A stretch of DNA of 64,000 nucleotides from Lineus longissimus (taxonomy: Eukaryota; Nemertea; Pilidiophora; Heteronemertea; Lineidae): contig NC_088308.1 in NCBI RefSeq assembly GCF_910592395.1, forward strand, positions 26,551,501 to 26,615,500, in the 5' to 3' direction. The notes under the pieces were generated by a model. It was not told the DNA's origin and searched no databases. It saw only the letters and a list, made by a program, of their open reading frames with translations. This document shows positions 23,396 through 36,600 of this stretch, in pieces. Made by a program: the position numbers and the translations under genes. Each line of letters begins with the position of its first letter. Position 1 is the first letter of the stretch.

Positions 23396-24100
23396 ACCAT
23401 CGTGCTCTTCAAACTGCAGGTTGCAGGGGAGCAAGTTGTGAAATAGGTGTTCCTCCTGCTACTTTAGCCACAATGTGCAAGAGACAGGATCCTCCGGCTA
23501 GCCGGGCATGGTTGTTCAAGTCAGAGGAATATTCCTTTTGCTAAACTGGGGGCTTCCACTGTCCATCACTTCACCTCGCTTGTCGCAGGATGTGCAATAC
23601 CTTGTCTCACGTGAATCAGTCCAGTCTCAACAACATGTGGCTGGTATAGCAGGAGGTTCAGTTCCCTGTCCATCACAACCCGTGACAGATTACGCAGGAG
23701 GTATTACAGTATTTCCCAAGCGGTGAAATAGTACTGTACCTTGTCTTTCGCAACAAACGGTTGGTGTAGCAGGAGAAATAGTCCAATGTCTTTCCCAAAT
23801 GATGACTTTCTAGTATGTCACATGAGGGATATATAGTCCCCCCTCTTTCCAACTTGTGACTTGTGTATAGTAGGAAGAATAGCCCCTGAGGTTCACAACG
23901 CCCCTGACGTTCACAACGTGTTCGCCTCCCACAGCCTGTAGCTAGGGAAGCAGGAGCTATAGTACCAGATGACAAGCATCAGTGAGTCTTGGGGCACTGG
24001 GCTATCCTCCCCTGCTACGCAAGCCACAAGTTGGGAAGGACAAGGGGCTATGTATTCCTCCTACTACTGTACGTACTAGAAAGCCAACATTTGGGAAATA
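22549..24100. repeat. About 500-bp segmental duplication inside the repeat field
   Basis: 22549-23090 and 23598-24100 are the same segment. Both start TACCTTGTCTCACGTGAA and run through CCCAAATGATGA and TTCGCCTCCCACAGCCTG to the CAACATTTGG region. The right copy lacks about 50 bp present at 22945-22990, and several small indels separate them. Spacing is about 1.05 kb. Confidence 0.8.
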
Positions 24101-25060
24101 TAGGGGACTATTCCTCCTGCTACACCAACCGCTCGTTGTGAAAGACAGGGGGCTATATCACCGGTTGTTAGAGACTGGGGTTTATACCTCCTGCTACTCC
24201 AGCCACAGGTTGTGGAGACAGGGGCTGCTTCACGTGCCACTGGTTGTGAAAGACTAGGTACTTACTATACATCATGCGTCACCAGCACCAGATAGTGAGA
24301 GGCAATGGACCAAGTTGTAAAAGGTAGGTGTTTCTCTTGTGTTTGAAGGACAGGGACTGTTCCTCCGGCTATGCCAACCATGGGCGTCACCTCACTTGTC
24401 TCGTTGTGACTGATTGTGATTCGCCTTGTTCAGCTCATTATTTGTCTCCCAAGATGTCTTCTTGATGGGTCTCAACACGTTGTGACCACTCCTTGAGGCA
24501 TGTATATGTCACATCTCGTTCTAATCCATCACATGGTCTTCGTTGGAGGACAAATTACAAGCAGGATCAGTCACATCTAATTCTCACCGGTAAATTTGAC
24601 ATTTTGGGAGACATGCCACAAGCAGTAAAAGGAACTGTTGGTATCAGTCACTTCATGCCCATCATGGACGTTTTGGGTTACATGCTACAAGCATCATTGG
24701 TCACAGAAATTTCACACCAACAAATTGGACATTGTGCAAGATGTGTCACAAGCACGATTTTTGCCGGTGGCTGGTGTGGAAGGAGGAATAGTCCTCAGTC
24801 CTTCACAACTTGCGACAGGTGTAGTAGGAAGAATGGTCCCTGTCTTTCATGATCACAACATGTGCTGGTGTAGCAGAAGGATTACAACCATGGCTGGCAC
24901 AGTCGGAGGAATAGTTCCCTCGTCTTTCACAACCTGTGGACTGGTGTAGAGAGGGAAATACTTGTCAGTTCTTGTCCTTCGTTACCTTTGGCTGGACTGG
25001 CAGGTGGAATACCCTCCCAGGTCTTTCACAATTTGTGGCTGGTGCAGCAGTCTCCGATGG

Positions 25061-26423
25061 AGACAGTTACAAACTCTCCCATCACTTCACCAACCATGCT
25101 TAGGCTTTCATTCCAGATGTTCTTGGGGGTCACGAAGGCTCCTGATCAGTTTTGCAGCATCAAGAGGTCATTTAAAGCATGTTGGTGCATCGGTCCTGCA
25201 GTTAACCCGGAAATATTCGCGGCCATTTTTCAGTTTTGTGAAATGGCATCTTTTAATGGCTAAACTTTAGAATCCCTGATCGGAAATGACGTAGTTTGAT
25301 CGCATTCAACTATAAATCCATTGAACAGTGGTGCTTGGTTAGTCAACCGATGACCTTTTTTTGGGGTGTGATCCATTCCATTCACGGGCCATACATCCAT
25401 AGAGGGATGGTGTCGGGATTCGACTCCTTTCTCTCCATGTAGGATGCAGGATGGAATTCAGGGTAATGTGATTGGTGGAGATGGGAGAATATTCGCTGTT
25501 AAAAAGTAGATCCTTTTCAAGCAGTCCATGATAGTTATATTCGGGGTATTGGGGAGAGGGCAATCACACTGGGGAGGGGCATGCCAACTGGCTGTTTCCA
25601 GAAGTCCACAGCAAACATCTCAGGCTGTGGAGAGATCAATAGCTTTCAGAGTCCTCCATTAGTTCTTATGATGATGCAATGATGATATTGACCATCTTGC
25701 ACAAAAAAGAACATCCAAGCTGAAGAAATGAACAAGATGATAAGTATGCTAAGTAGTAGAGGCCTCAGGCCCATCACAGGCCTAAGTAACTCCTTTATTC
25801 ACCAGTAGCCACTAGATATTTACTAGCATCACACATGATAAGACAAGACACACAGATCAGAACTGCCGCGACTGCTTCGAGACACGACATCTTTGACATG
25901 GCTCAGGTTCAATAACGCAGTTAACCATGATAATATACACGTGGAAGAGATTTTTGACTTGAAACTCTCAACAAAGAACGATTGCAAACAGCACTGGAGT
26001 CCAATAATCTTGAGGATATTTCGTTTATACGCATTATTTAAAATTGTCCATCCCAATTTATCATTATCATCATCATGACCATTTGAGGTTCCATTGTGCT
26101 ATAATGACTATATAGACTTGTTTCAAAACTGGCATTTGTACGTCTCAAGAGATCTCACATCTTACAAGTTACAAAGAACAAATTATCTATTAGATTCGGA
26201 ATCTGAAAGACATTTAGTACTTGTAAAGAAGTTTTCTTAAATTAAAAATAAAATAGTGTGCCACTTCTATGAAGCTCAGCACCAAATACTTGCATTCCAT
26301 CAATGTGTTCTTTGTACTTGGCATGTAGTATCTCTTTGTGGTAACACAGAAAAGCAACTATCAATAATACTGATCTCCATTTCAACATAATGCCAAGAGA
26401 TATGCGAGATCAGGTCGAGTGCA
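25061..26423. other. Intergenic / 3' flank of the GW182-type gene
   Basis: No coding exon seen. A minus-strand AATAAA (25794-25799) lies about 625 bases past the GW182 stop and is the best polyA candidate I can see. 25262-25335 resembles 46355-46430 (shared AATGACGTAGTTTGAT-type core and TATAAATCCATT(G/A)AACA), a dispersed repeat pair. Confidence 0.5.
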
Positions 26424-27661
26424 TTACATGGATTCCCCACCAAGCAGATCACCGGGGAGTAAGCCATGTGACAGCCCTGATGATCCCCACAGGTTAGACG
26501 TCCCTGTACTCCACATGCCTCCTTGCAGACCACCCAAGTTCGCTCCGTTCCATTGACTGGTGTTGCTCTCGTATTTCATATTCATCTGGTGACCCTGGGA
26601 GCGGATCATATGTTGTTGTTGATGAATAGCAGGCTGGGGAGTCGAATGCGAAGGTGTTTGCTGCGGCTGAGACTGCTGTGACCACAAACTGGAGGAGCTT
26701 GTATTGACGTTCTGATCACTCAACTGAGCAAGATCGTTTTCGTTGGCGAATTCGGCCATGATGGTAGTGTTGCCCAGGACACAGGCATTGAGTGACTTCT
26801 GAGCTTTCATGGCTTCATCTCTACTTTGATACTGCACCAGTGCCTGGCCATAGTTTAGGTTCAGATGGAACATCAAAAGCGGTCCATGCTGCATGCATAG
26901 AGTCTTCAGAGTAGACCCATCGATCTGAAAGTCAAGAAATAGATTAAGTCATCTGATATAAAGATTGGAGAGCTATGGACCCAGAAGTGTTCAGAATCAA
27001 GGAGCCCTTATATTGTCAAAGCAGTGTCCCAAGTATTCTATCCTCTACCCCCAAACCAACCAACTTTGGGATTGTTTTCACTCTTGATAGCCAGGCTATT
27101 CATACCAAGGGCAGTGGTCAACAGTTTGGGACTTATACCTCGCTGTACATGTATCCACCTTCTTGGAATGAAAGCTAAATTCATACCTGTAATGTATACA
27201 TTGGAAGCCAATACAACACAACTTTATTAGTGTTAGTGGCGATTCTCAATGAATCTGATTCGAAATATATGTACAGTGCCCAAATTTCTTTGACTACACC
27301 TGATATTTCATCACAAAAAGGTTTGTGTGCACACATGAATCAGCTGTAAATGGTTTTACCTCCCCTCTCAAAGAGATTCTGTCTCAAGTACAACAACTTT
27401 AGGTCGTGCAGGATCAGCCACTTCATAAATTTGACGATACATAAGAAGCAAAATTTAAGCTTCTGTCAAAATTATGAAGGGTATCGGGAATAATGATTAA
27501 CCAGAAAAGCCAATTTGTTAATAAGTTAAAACTACTACTAGCCTACACCTCGGACAACACGTGTAACACGGCTGTGTGTCACTGACTTACCTGCGGAGTA
27601 AGGTTCTTAAGCACCAGCCAGTTGGAGGAGGATGACCTCCCATCCCAAGATTGATTGGAAA
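26424..27661 (-). other. RRM domain and conserved C-terminus of GW182
   Basis: Exons 27661-27591 ([11 protein letters not shown], first RRM strand) and 26924-26424 ([17 protein letters not shown], then [28 protein letters not shown]). The sequence matches the non-canonical RRM of TNRC6 closely. It is followed by a Ser/Gln/His-rich stretch and the terminal [12 protein letters not shown] seen at the end of vertebrate TNRC6 proteins. Confidence 0.95.
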
Positions 27662-30600
27662 CTGGAAGATAAGGAAGTGGAGAACACTATCATTTCTGAA
27701 CACACCAAGGACCAACACCAATTCCCTTCAACAGGACAGGATTGGTTCCTTGGGCATTTTTTCAGACCAATCCAAATGCTTTTTTTAGTCATGGACATAA
27801 ATGAAATGAAATGATAGACAACACACACTGAATATTCAAAGAAATGTTTGCAAAAGAATAAAAACATAAGACTCAAGCAGAAGGTTTTTGTTCTGGAATT
27901 TCTCAATATTTTGTGAAAAAATATCTGAGATTCCAAAATATAAGAGAAATACAAATGAGATCCAACATTCAAATATGTTCCCCAATTTTTCTTTTCAATC
28001 ATTTTGATTGTTGACTTCATTATCTTCCACTCCATAAAGCGAAGACTAGGACATCGTTATCTGCCAAGAAATGACCAGTGATTGGCATTTGAAAATACAC
28101 AGCCAACAGGGAATAACTTATCACCTACAAGAAGTCTTCGAATGCTGCAAACTCATGTTTTCTAAGTCTAAGGAGACGAATGGTCATTTCTGGGCAGATA
28201 TCAACAGACAACTTGCTCAAACTTAGAAATGTTCATTTCAAACTAAAAGTCTGACATATTCTTATTTACACTTGAGCACCAACTTTATACCATTTGTCAT
28301 AAACTTGACTGGAATCAACATTGAATAGGAAATGAACATTTCTTAGCTGATCAAGACAGGTTTGCTAACCAAAACCATGACTGAGAGTGATGATCAAGAC
28401 CAGTTTTGGAATTGTACTTCATAATGTTTTTATAAAGTTTGATCATTTTTTCATCAGTCTATGATATCAAATGAACTTGCAAAACATGGTCTTGATCACA
28501 ATCTCATGTGTGTGTGTGAGAGTGAGTAACATCTCTGAAAATCCAAGGAGAACCAAGCTAAAGAACCATCTACACACTAGCACCACATTGAAGCAGGTGT
28601 GTGTGCGATCATTGATTGCCCTACACCACTATATTGACCAACAACTTCGGCAACAATATAGAAAATGCCTCTTTTACCATTAGCATTTCTGCTGCTTTGA
28701 GGAGATGAGTCTGGCTGAGGTGGTGCACCTTTTTTGGCTCCTTCAAGCAAAATATGGAAAAGCTGTTAACTTGTGAGACATGAATTCTGTGATCTTAAAC
28801 AATCTCCAACCGTAACCCTTTATGACATGTTCTACCAGTTCATACCTCATGCATCAACTCCCCCCCCCCCCCCCGAGCTGATCATTTTTGACTAAAACTA
28901 TCCATTCTTTATCACAACACGTTCATTATGCCAACCGACAAGACCAGAAACAACACAATTATCTATGAGCTTAACAAACACTGTATCCCGCGATACGAAC
29001 AAGTGTCTTTAGCTGGATGATCAATGGATACCTACATTTGTATGTTGTTAGTAACTGGAAATGCACCGTAATTAAAACATGAAGAGTTAATGGTTTTATG
29101 ACACATCACCAAGCATAGCGAAAGAAAGCAAGTCATGAACTAGATGAGCTGGTGGTTGTTTCATCAAGCTGAGTTGACTCTTGACGTACATGTTCTGGCA
29201 CTTGACCAGGTCCGAGGTCTTTGAAGATTTCGAAGCTTCACAGCCAATAGTGATCATGAACAGTGCATTTCAAAACGCCTTTTGCAGGTTGTACAGTATC
29301 ACTAAAGGCTACAAGGATAACAGCCAAATCTGTATTCAAAATGTCAGTGTCAGAGTACGTGCAAGTGACAAGACTTAATGAAAGAACCCCAGCTGGAGAG
29401 AGTCACTTACCTGCAGTAAATGCAGACTTATCACCGCCCCAAGAGATACTGCGATTAAAGTTCGGTTGCTGTTGTTGTTGTTGTTGCTGTTGTCCAGAAG
29501 ACGAGCCCCACAGGTTCTTTTGATTGGTCAAGCCTGGTGGAGGGCGGGTGGCAGCAGCTTTGGATGGCACTGGAACTCCCCAAAGCTCTGAGGTCAGGGA
29601 TGTCGGCGTGATTGAGGCACTATTTGGCCAATTACTAGTTTTGGCTTGAGGGATGGCAGTGGACTTAGGGAAGTTGCTGTATGCCCAAGTGGAACTGCTC
29701 GAAGTGGAATCGCCAGTAGTGTTGCTCACAGCCTGTTGCTTGGTCAGGTTGTTCAGGTACTCATCCTTGATTGTGTTAACACTCAGAGATCTGGAAATGC
29801 TGCCTGGAGTAATGTGAGGGTCATCTTCTATATTCTTGTTGGCCACCCCTTGCCAAGGTTTGCCTGGAATAAATTCTGGGATCATATCGTTCAGGTTGAA
29901 GGTCGAGCCGGCTGAGTTTGGTGGTGTGGCGGAAGGCGTTCCACCAAGAGATTCCTTTGAAGCGTTATCCGGGTTCTCCTTGCTACTCTCCAATACTGAG
30001 GAGACACTGGACGTGGGGGTGGCAGTGGTTGTCGGCCAATCACTTTCTGAGGTCGAGGTAAGAGCAGACCAAGTACTGTCACCACCAATAGATAAGGAAC
30101 GATGGAAGTCAAACTTGGACGACTGAGCCTGCAGATTGCTACTGGAATGCGATTGAGTAATAGGTTTGGACCCTGGAGCCTTGTTCAAGGTTGAGTCGGA
30201 GATAGGGGGAGTGCCGCCAGAAGCTGGATCATCTGACATGCCGTCTTTCTCTGGTGATGGAAGCTTCCACTGTGTCAATCTGGACTGAGTCTGCTGCGGT
30301 GGTGCCGCATCTTTCATACTGAAGTTACCAAATTCTGACTGGAGTCCGCTGACCAGATCGTTTGGAGAACCGCCTTGCATATCCTTCATGCCACCAGCAC
30401 CAGCTTGCTTGTTGTAGCCCTGCTGAGCCTGGGTCAGTTGCCCCTGGAGGATTACGATTTGTTGCTTGATCTTCTGTATCATCAGGTTGACTTGTTCCAG
30501 CTGCTGTCGTTGTGCCATTGGATTGTTGACAGGCGTCTTGTTTTGGATCATCTGTTGCTGGGTCATCAGGCGCTGGAGAATGTTCTGTTGTTGCAGCAGC

Positions 30601-33600
30601 TGTTGGAGGATGCTGAGCATCTGTGTGTTGAACTGCTGGTAGAGGATCTGTGGACTGATCAAACCTGCTTGAACGGCCATGCGCAGCTGTTGAACTAGCT
30701 GGTGTTGGACAAGCTGTTGCTGGACTGACTGCCCACCAGGGATGAGGCCACCACGCTGTCCCTGTGCAAGGTTCTGTCCCTGCTGCAGCACCTCTTGCTG
30801 TTGTGGCGGGGGTTGTTGTGGCTGTTGCTGTTGTGGAGGTGGCGGTTGTTGCTGCTGCTGCTGCTGACCTAACAATGGATGCTGAATAATCTTCTGCTGA
30901 AGCGACGGACTAATACTGGTATTTGTGAGACTTCCAAGACTAGAGGCTGTCAGACTAGGCCCCTGTTTGAGGGCAATGGCTTGTGGATTTGGTACTTGGC
31001 TTTGAGCACTGGAAAATGGCTGAGTATTTTGCATGGAATTAGGAGGCACATATTGATTACTGTCAGAATGAATATCTGCATGTTCATCGTTGCCATTATT
31101 AGCACTGTCATGAAGACGCTGCATGCTTCGCACCTTGAGGAGGGCTGCTTTCTGTGGATCGGTCATGTCTATGTCTTTATTCCTGTCAGCATTAGCACCG
31201 GCAATCAGATCAGCTGAAATGAAAAGCAAAACATTCCACAGTCTTGTCAAACCTGAGATACTCTTTGGATGCATTATTTTACAGCTAAAACATAGGAGAC
31301 AAAACATTGTCATTGGCTATATTATGATTCGTTTCTTGATCTTGAACAAACAACAACATTTAATAGTAAGTGTCTGTAACAACATCTGGCAAGCAGCCTT
31401 ACTAGATTCACCTAGCCACCAAGTAGTTTCTACTCACCAATGGCACTATCGAGGTTCATGTTATTGCTTATCAATGCATTTTGAGCATCCTCTTTCTGAA
31501 AAAACAAAATATTGCAATTGATTAATAGAGGCACCACCAATCAAACTGCATTGCTATAAACTGAGATAGCTAAAACCACCTATGACTATAAATGTTTCAC
31601 TGGTTTCTTGCACCACTGGTTTCTTGCGCAGATTCGGAGAGAGACCAATCTGAAAGATGACATACCTTAAAGCCCATGTCCATGAGTTGCTGCAGCAGTT
31701 TAATTCTCATCTGAGGCTGATTCTTGTAAGAACCAGCCATGGTAGCACCCTGAAACGACACAGCATCCTGCACATCAGCTAAGTTTTACTGCCAAGTTCA
31801 GTTGTGATTGGATGGACTCTGACACATATCATAAACAGGTCATGATAAAAACAGGGCAAAGACGAAATTTCCAAAAATTTACTTTTGCTTCACTATTTAC
31901 TGTATGTGGAACGTCATGAATGATACTGATATATATTATTGCACATGTTCGAAAAGCAAATCAGAAGGGTTTGATTACAACTAAATGTTGTATTACAAGC
32001 AGTAAAACTAGTCGATTTCAGTTGAATAACTTGTGTGGCATTGCCGTACTTGATGCAGTACAGTGATACACTGTTTAGACTTCAAAGGTTTATAGAAAGA
32101 AGAGGTGATAGGAAGCATTCGTTAGAGAAACCCCACAAGCTCCAGCACAGTTTGGATGCATTTCATCACTCCGTGTCACACTAAAACAAAGGCACACAGA
32201 AAAGATTCAACAGATGCCTTTCTTTAAACATATTTTCATGTGGTAGACATTGCCAGTGCAATTGGATGACTGCTTACCAAGTCTTTTAAGGTGCTTGCAA
32301 CACTGACCTTGACAACAAGTTTACTCAAGCCAGAGTGAGTCGACATATATAGTGTGGCCCTGCTCATAATTGACTTTTTCAGCAGCAACATCCCCCCGCC
32401 TTGACTTTTTCAGCAGCAACATCCCCCCGCCCTGAGTTGGATCTTTATTCATAGAGATAAATGTTAGTATTGAAAATTAACTGAAGGTGATCATACCATT
32501 CCTCAAGTGATATTCTTTAACTCAAGTTTGTCTTCAGGCAGGTGAAGTTAAATGTAAAGTGTTTCATTGTTGAGAATGGTATCATCACATAAAGGGAAAG
32601 TTATTTGTAAGTGTGGGATCAGAAAGTTAAATGTAAGATTTACAAATGTTTGTACGGTGTGATTTGAAGAAAGAACTGGTCAGCCACACGTTAGAGCTGA
32701 TCACTCATTTGTGGCCAGGAAGCCATTACAGAATCTTTAGTATTGACTACCAAAACCCATCATCTTTGTAGTATGTATAAGTTGATAGAGCATAAAAAAG
32801 AATGGTTCAGAGTAAACTCATTTGAAAATGAATATGGAATTTTGGTATCTCATAAAACACTGAATGAGCTGTCATAAAACACTGAATGAGCTGTGTTTGT
32901 AGAAGATGCAGACTGGTGACGAGACTTGCGGTCTCAGAAGGTTTGGCAAAAAAATGTTTTTAAATGCACCAAAATGTTTAGGGAATATTAGAATTATTAA
33001 TTTGTGAGATAAGACAGGACAACAACTAGATCAGAAGAAGAGAAGCACAACGCAGGGATGTTTAGTGTCGGGTGCGGTCAACAGGTGGAGACAAACTGTC
33101 TTTAGCCTACAACCCATTTTGGTGCAGTAATAGAGAAGAGAGAGTGAAGCAAGACCGGAATGGAGGAGGACAAAAGCAAAGCAGTGGATGCAGAAATGCG
33201 ATGTTACAGGTGCAAGGAAAAGCTAAGAAGTGCGGAGAATGGAGAGGGTGAACAAAGGTGCAATCTTGAAGACTGAGAAGCAGGCTGAAGAAACACGACA
33301 AACACCCTGTCAGAAACGTGGACGCACAACCCCAAACTATTGGTGGGAACGGGTCAAAAAGCAAATTAAAATCTAGTAACTAAGTTGGCACACATCGCAT
33401 GGCTACTTGTGAGGTACTGTAAAATGTATCAGGAGTGTGTGAAGAATCTATGTACTAATTTTTAAAAGGTGCATCATAGCTACCTTCATGGCCGCTTTCT
33501 TTTTAGTCCAATCTTTAGCACTACTCCAAGAAGCATTCTCCTGAACTACCGAATCATCTTCTCCCCAAACACTCACATCATCCGGCCAAGCTTGGCCTGG

Positions 33601-36600
33601 TTCGTTAGGCTGCAAATTCAATCAATAATAGATCTCGTCAGTGCTACCCAGATTGGGAAATTGCTCCTCCATTTTTTAGGGCGAGGTTCGAGTTTTTCAG
33701 GATGGGTAAACTGGGCACTCGCCACTCAAACTCAACTTTTTCAAAGTCATGGAATGAGCAATGTGAAAAGGTGACCTTTAGTTCATGTAATTCTTACTGG
33801 GAGGGAAACTAGACACAAGACACAAGACAAAGACAACACTCTGAGGAATGATATGGAAATGCCTGGATGGCATGAAACTTATCATAAACTTGATTACAAA
33901 TCTTGGCCTTGCATCCTCAAATCCCCACAATACCTTTTTCCCACTGGGTTTAAGAACTGGTGCACAAACGATTCCTATGCCTGTGAGAAGGTTCTGTCGG
34001 CTATTCAAATTCGAGGAAAGTCAAAAGGCAAGCAGGAAGACCATGTACAAAACAAGAATCTTAGGAGGAGTGGCTGCTTCACTCACGGGAGGACCGAAAG
34101 ATGCCTTACTTCCTCTGGGCCTGGAGTGGGAGGGGTGGGTTCAATTCCCACCAACAGACTTGGACTAAACTCAGGGGCATATACTAATGACAGCTTCTTA
34201 CACAAACAACAAACAGTGAATAATCCGTAAGTTGGTCCACACACTCCAGGGCGACAAAGTTTCTAAAGCACTTATTCTAAGAAAACAGATCAAGTTCTGT
34301 AAGGAAAAGAGGCAAAGGCTGGAACACTGGAACAAGGAATCTAAGATGGTTGTGAGTCTTGAGGGATAAGGGTAGCCAACAGAAGGAAGGATCTGCGACA
34401 GTGGGTTGCAGGGTAAGGCCAGACCACCTGATCCCAACACCTTCACACTATTACGGCCCAGAGAGCCGAGACGGAGAGGCAGACTTTTCTGTTCATGGCT
34501 TTAATTTCAGGAAATCTCGTTGTTTCCTCTAATCTGGAAATCTGTACAGTGGTGCCCGAGGTGGCAATACAATGAACAATTGTTCATGGCTTTAATTTCA
34601 GGAAATCTCGTTGTTTCCTCTAATCTGGAAATCTGTACAGTGGTGCCCGAGGTGGCAATACAATGAACAATTGAAAAAAAGAAAAAGATCAGATAATTCG
34701 TTTTAAACCACAGATATCAGTATATTCAGGTCACATTTCAGTTTTGCCCCTTGGCGATTTGGAGATCAAACCATCCTCCCATTGCAGGCCTTTGGACTGA
34801 TTCAAAATATGCTCAATAGTTTGGAAATATCCAAAGTGAAAGGCCTGCTAATGGCAAGATGGGTCAAACCGCATGCAAATTACCACCCCTTGCGCCACAA
34901 TTGTTTTTATCCTCTTGGTTGATTTCGGCCTTTAAAAATGTGGTTCTCGAACCAAACGCCAGGGCAGGGAAAACCAATCAAGAAATCAGATTCTCGGAAT
35001 CCCGATTTTTGAGAATTGGGTGGCCTGGACAACAGACAGGTAGAAGAGTGCATCTCGTTGCAGGCTACTGTGAAGAGGTGGACAGTTTGGAAATTATGAA
35101 GTCCTTTTTTCTTAATCTTTCAATTCACTTTGTTTTGTAGTGTAAAAAACAACAATTAAATGGCACAGATGACAGGCACCTTGGTATAAATTGATGCTAA
35201 AACTGAGAAGAACTAAGGCTAAAACGCAATAAGGACAGTTCAACTCTTCCTAGTGATGGAAGAGAGTAAAATGGGATCAAGGCCAAAAAATTTGGGTAAA
35301 AATCACAGCTGAATTTGTTCATTTATGTTGTTTTAGTGAATTGCAAACTGCATAATTTTGTTCAACTTAAAAATAACTTAAAACTCTAACCAAACACAAA
35401 GCCTACATTATAATAAACTAAGCAAATCTGAATAAAATGGGTAAACAATAACACAATGAACAAAACAAAACACCACTTTCCAGAAATATTTTCGAAAGGC
35501 GTCATATTTTTCCAATGAAATGCATCGTAGATACCTCAAAGTATTGTCACAATACCTTTTAGATCTTCTCTCTGACGACAGCTCAATCGAAATGTATTCT
35601 GGAAAATGATCACATTTGTCGTTTGTCCACAGAAACAGGACTCATAGATTTGTTGCTATGGTACAGCTAACAAAGCAAGGTAATCTGTCGGCCTACCTTA
35701 TTCCACGAGTCGATGGTTGTAGTACCCCAGCTGGATGATGAGGGTGTTTTGGGCTTAGCACCAGAGTTCCACTGATTAGCTTGATTTTGAGGATTGTTTT
35801 CCCAACCGCTGCCTTTTGCCTGCAAGGATGGAGAAACAAACACTTGTATAACTCGACTGCAGGAAACGATCAATCTCGTTGGATGAAAGGCTGGCACTAA
35901 CACAATTGACCCACCAGACACCATCGGTGACCTCAAAACCTCAGAAACTGTGCTTGCACCTGACAGAGTTTCATTCATACATGTAACAACAATAGTTTCA
36001 CCTTGTAAACATGGCGCTCAAATTTTGGGAAGGAATTGTGTGTGTCACGGATTGGTGGAGAAAGTGCAGGGGACCAGCTCCTGTATGAAACCATATGATC
36101 AAAGGCAGCAATCATTGTGTCCACTTTCCCCAGGAACCTGATGTGACCCGTTCTTGGTCTGGCTGCTCACTGAGCATTCCCATCCAGCACTCTTCTATTT
36201 ATGTCCCAATCAAGTCAGAACCATTCAACTCAATACAAGTACCTCCATATGAAGACTTTTTAATAAAGCCATTCCCCAAGTGACAATGACATAACTTGTT
36301 ATTATGACATGAAATAGATTACCACGTTCAATTCTCCACAACTCAATGTGCCGAGGCCAACAGAGCCCTTTCAATTCTCAACAGTGAGATGTGAAAAGGT
36401 CAATATATACACACTATTGATTGAAATGATGTAACCAATGGACTTCAGGTTCTGGGACTCCCAAAACTGATCTGCCAGGTGAATTTGAAGAAGTGAACAT
36501 GACTTACCTGCGGCGGTGGACCAATAGCACTTGTCCAGAGGGCGTTTCCTCCACTGTCAACTTTCTGCTGCTGACTGATGTCACCCCAACCCCTCTCAGG

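Larger units (their letters stand above)
21720..25060. repeat. About 3.4-kb field of degenerate 45-50 bp tandem repeats in both orientations
   Basis: The unit reads roughly AGGTTGTGAAAGACAGGGGAC then TAT, a TCCTCCTGCTACACCAG stretch and CCAC. Blocks in this orientation (for example 21960-22500 and 23990-24260) alternate with blocks in the reverse complement (for example 21870-21975, 22600-22900, 23640-23960 and 24770-25050, reading GTCTTTCACAACCTGTGGCT). The many open frames of 60-140 codons here are repeat translations with no codon structure of a gene. A stretch near 24400-24770 is more diverged and includes a separate short repeat around TTTTGGG..ACATGC.ACAAGCA. Confidence 0.85.

Noticed and set aside
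22868-24950. Open frames of 90-140 codons in the tandem-repeat field
   Set aside because: They follow the repeat unit on both strands and encode Arg/Cys/Thr-rich low-similarity repeats. No start context, splice structure or family match.
29403-29500. Reading the CAG/Gln runs in GW182 as an expanded disease-type repeat
   Set aside because: The runs are short and mixed with CAA and Pro codons, as is normal for GW182 Q-rich regions.
33853-34230. Plus-strand frame of 125 codons in a GW182 intron, with a tRNA B-box-like GGTTCAATTCCCACC near 34138 suggesting a SINE
   Set aside because: No A box at the right distance, no A-rich tail or target duplication, and no protein family resemblance. It may be chance.
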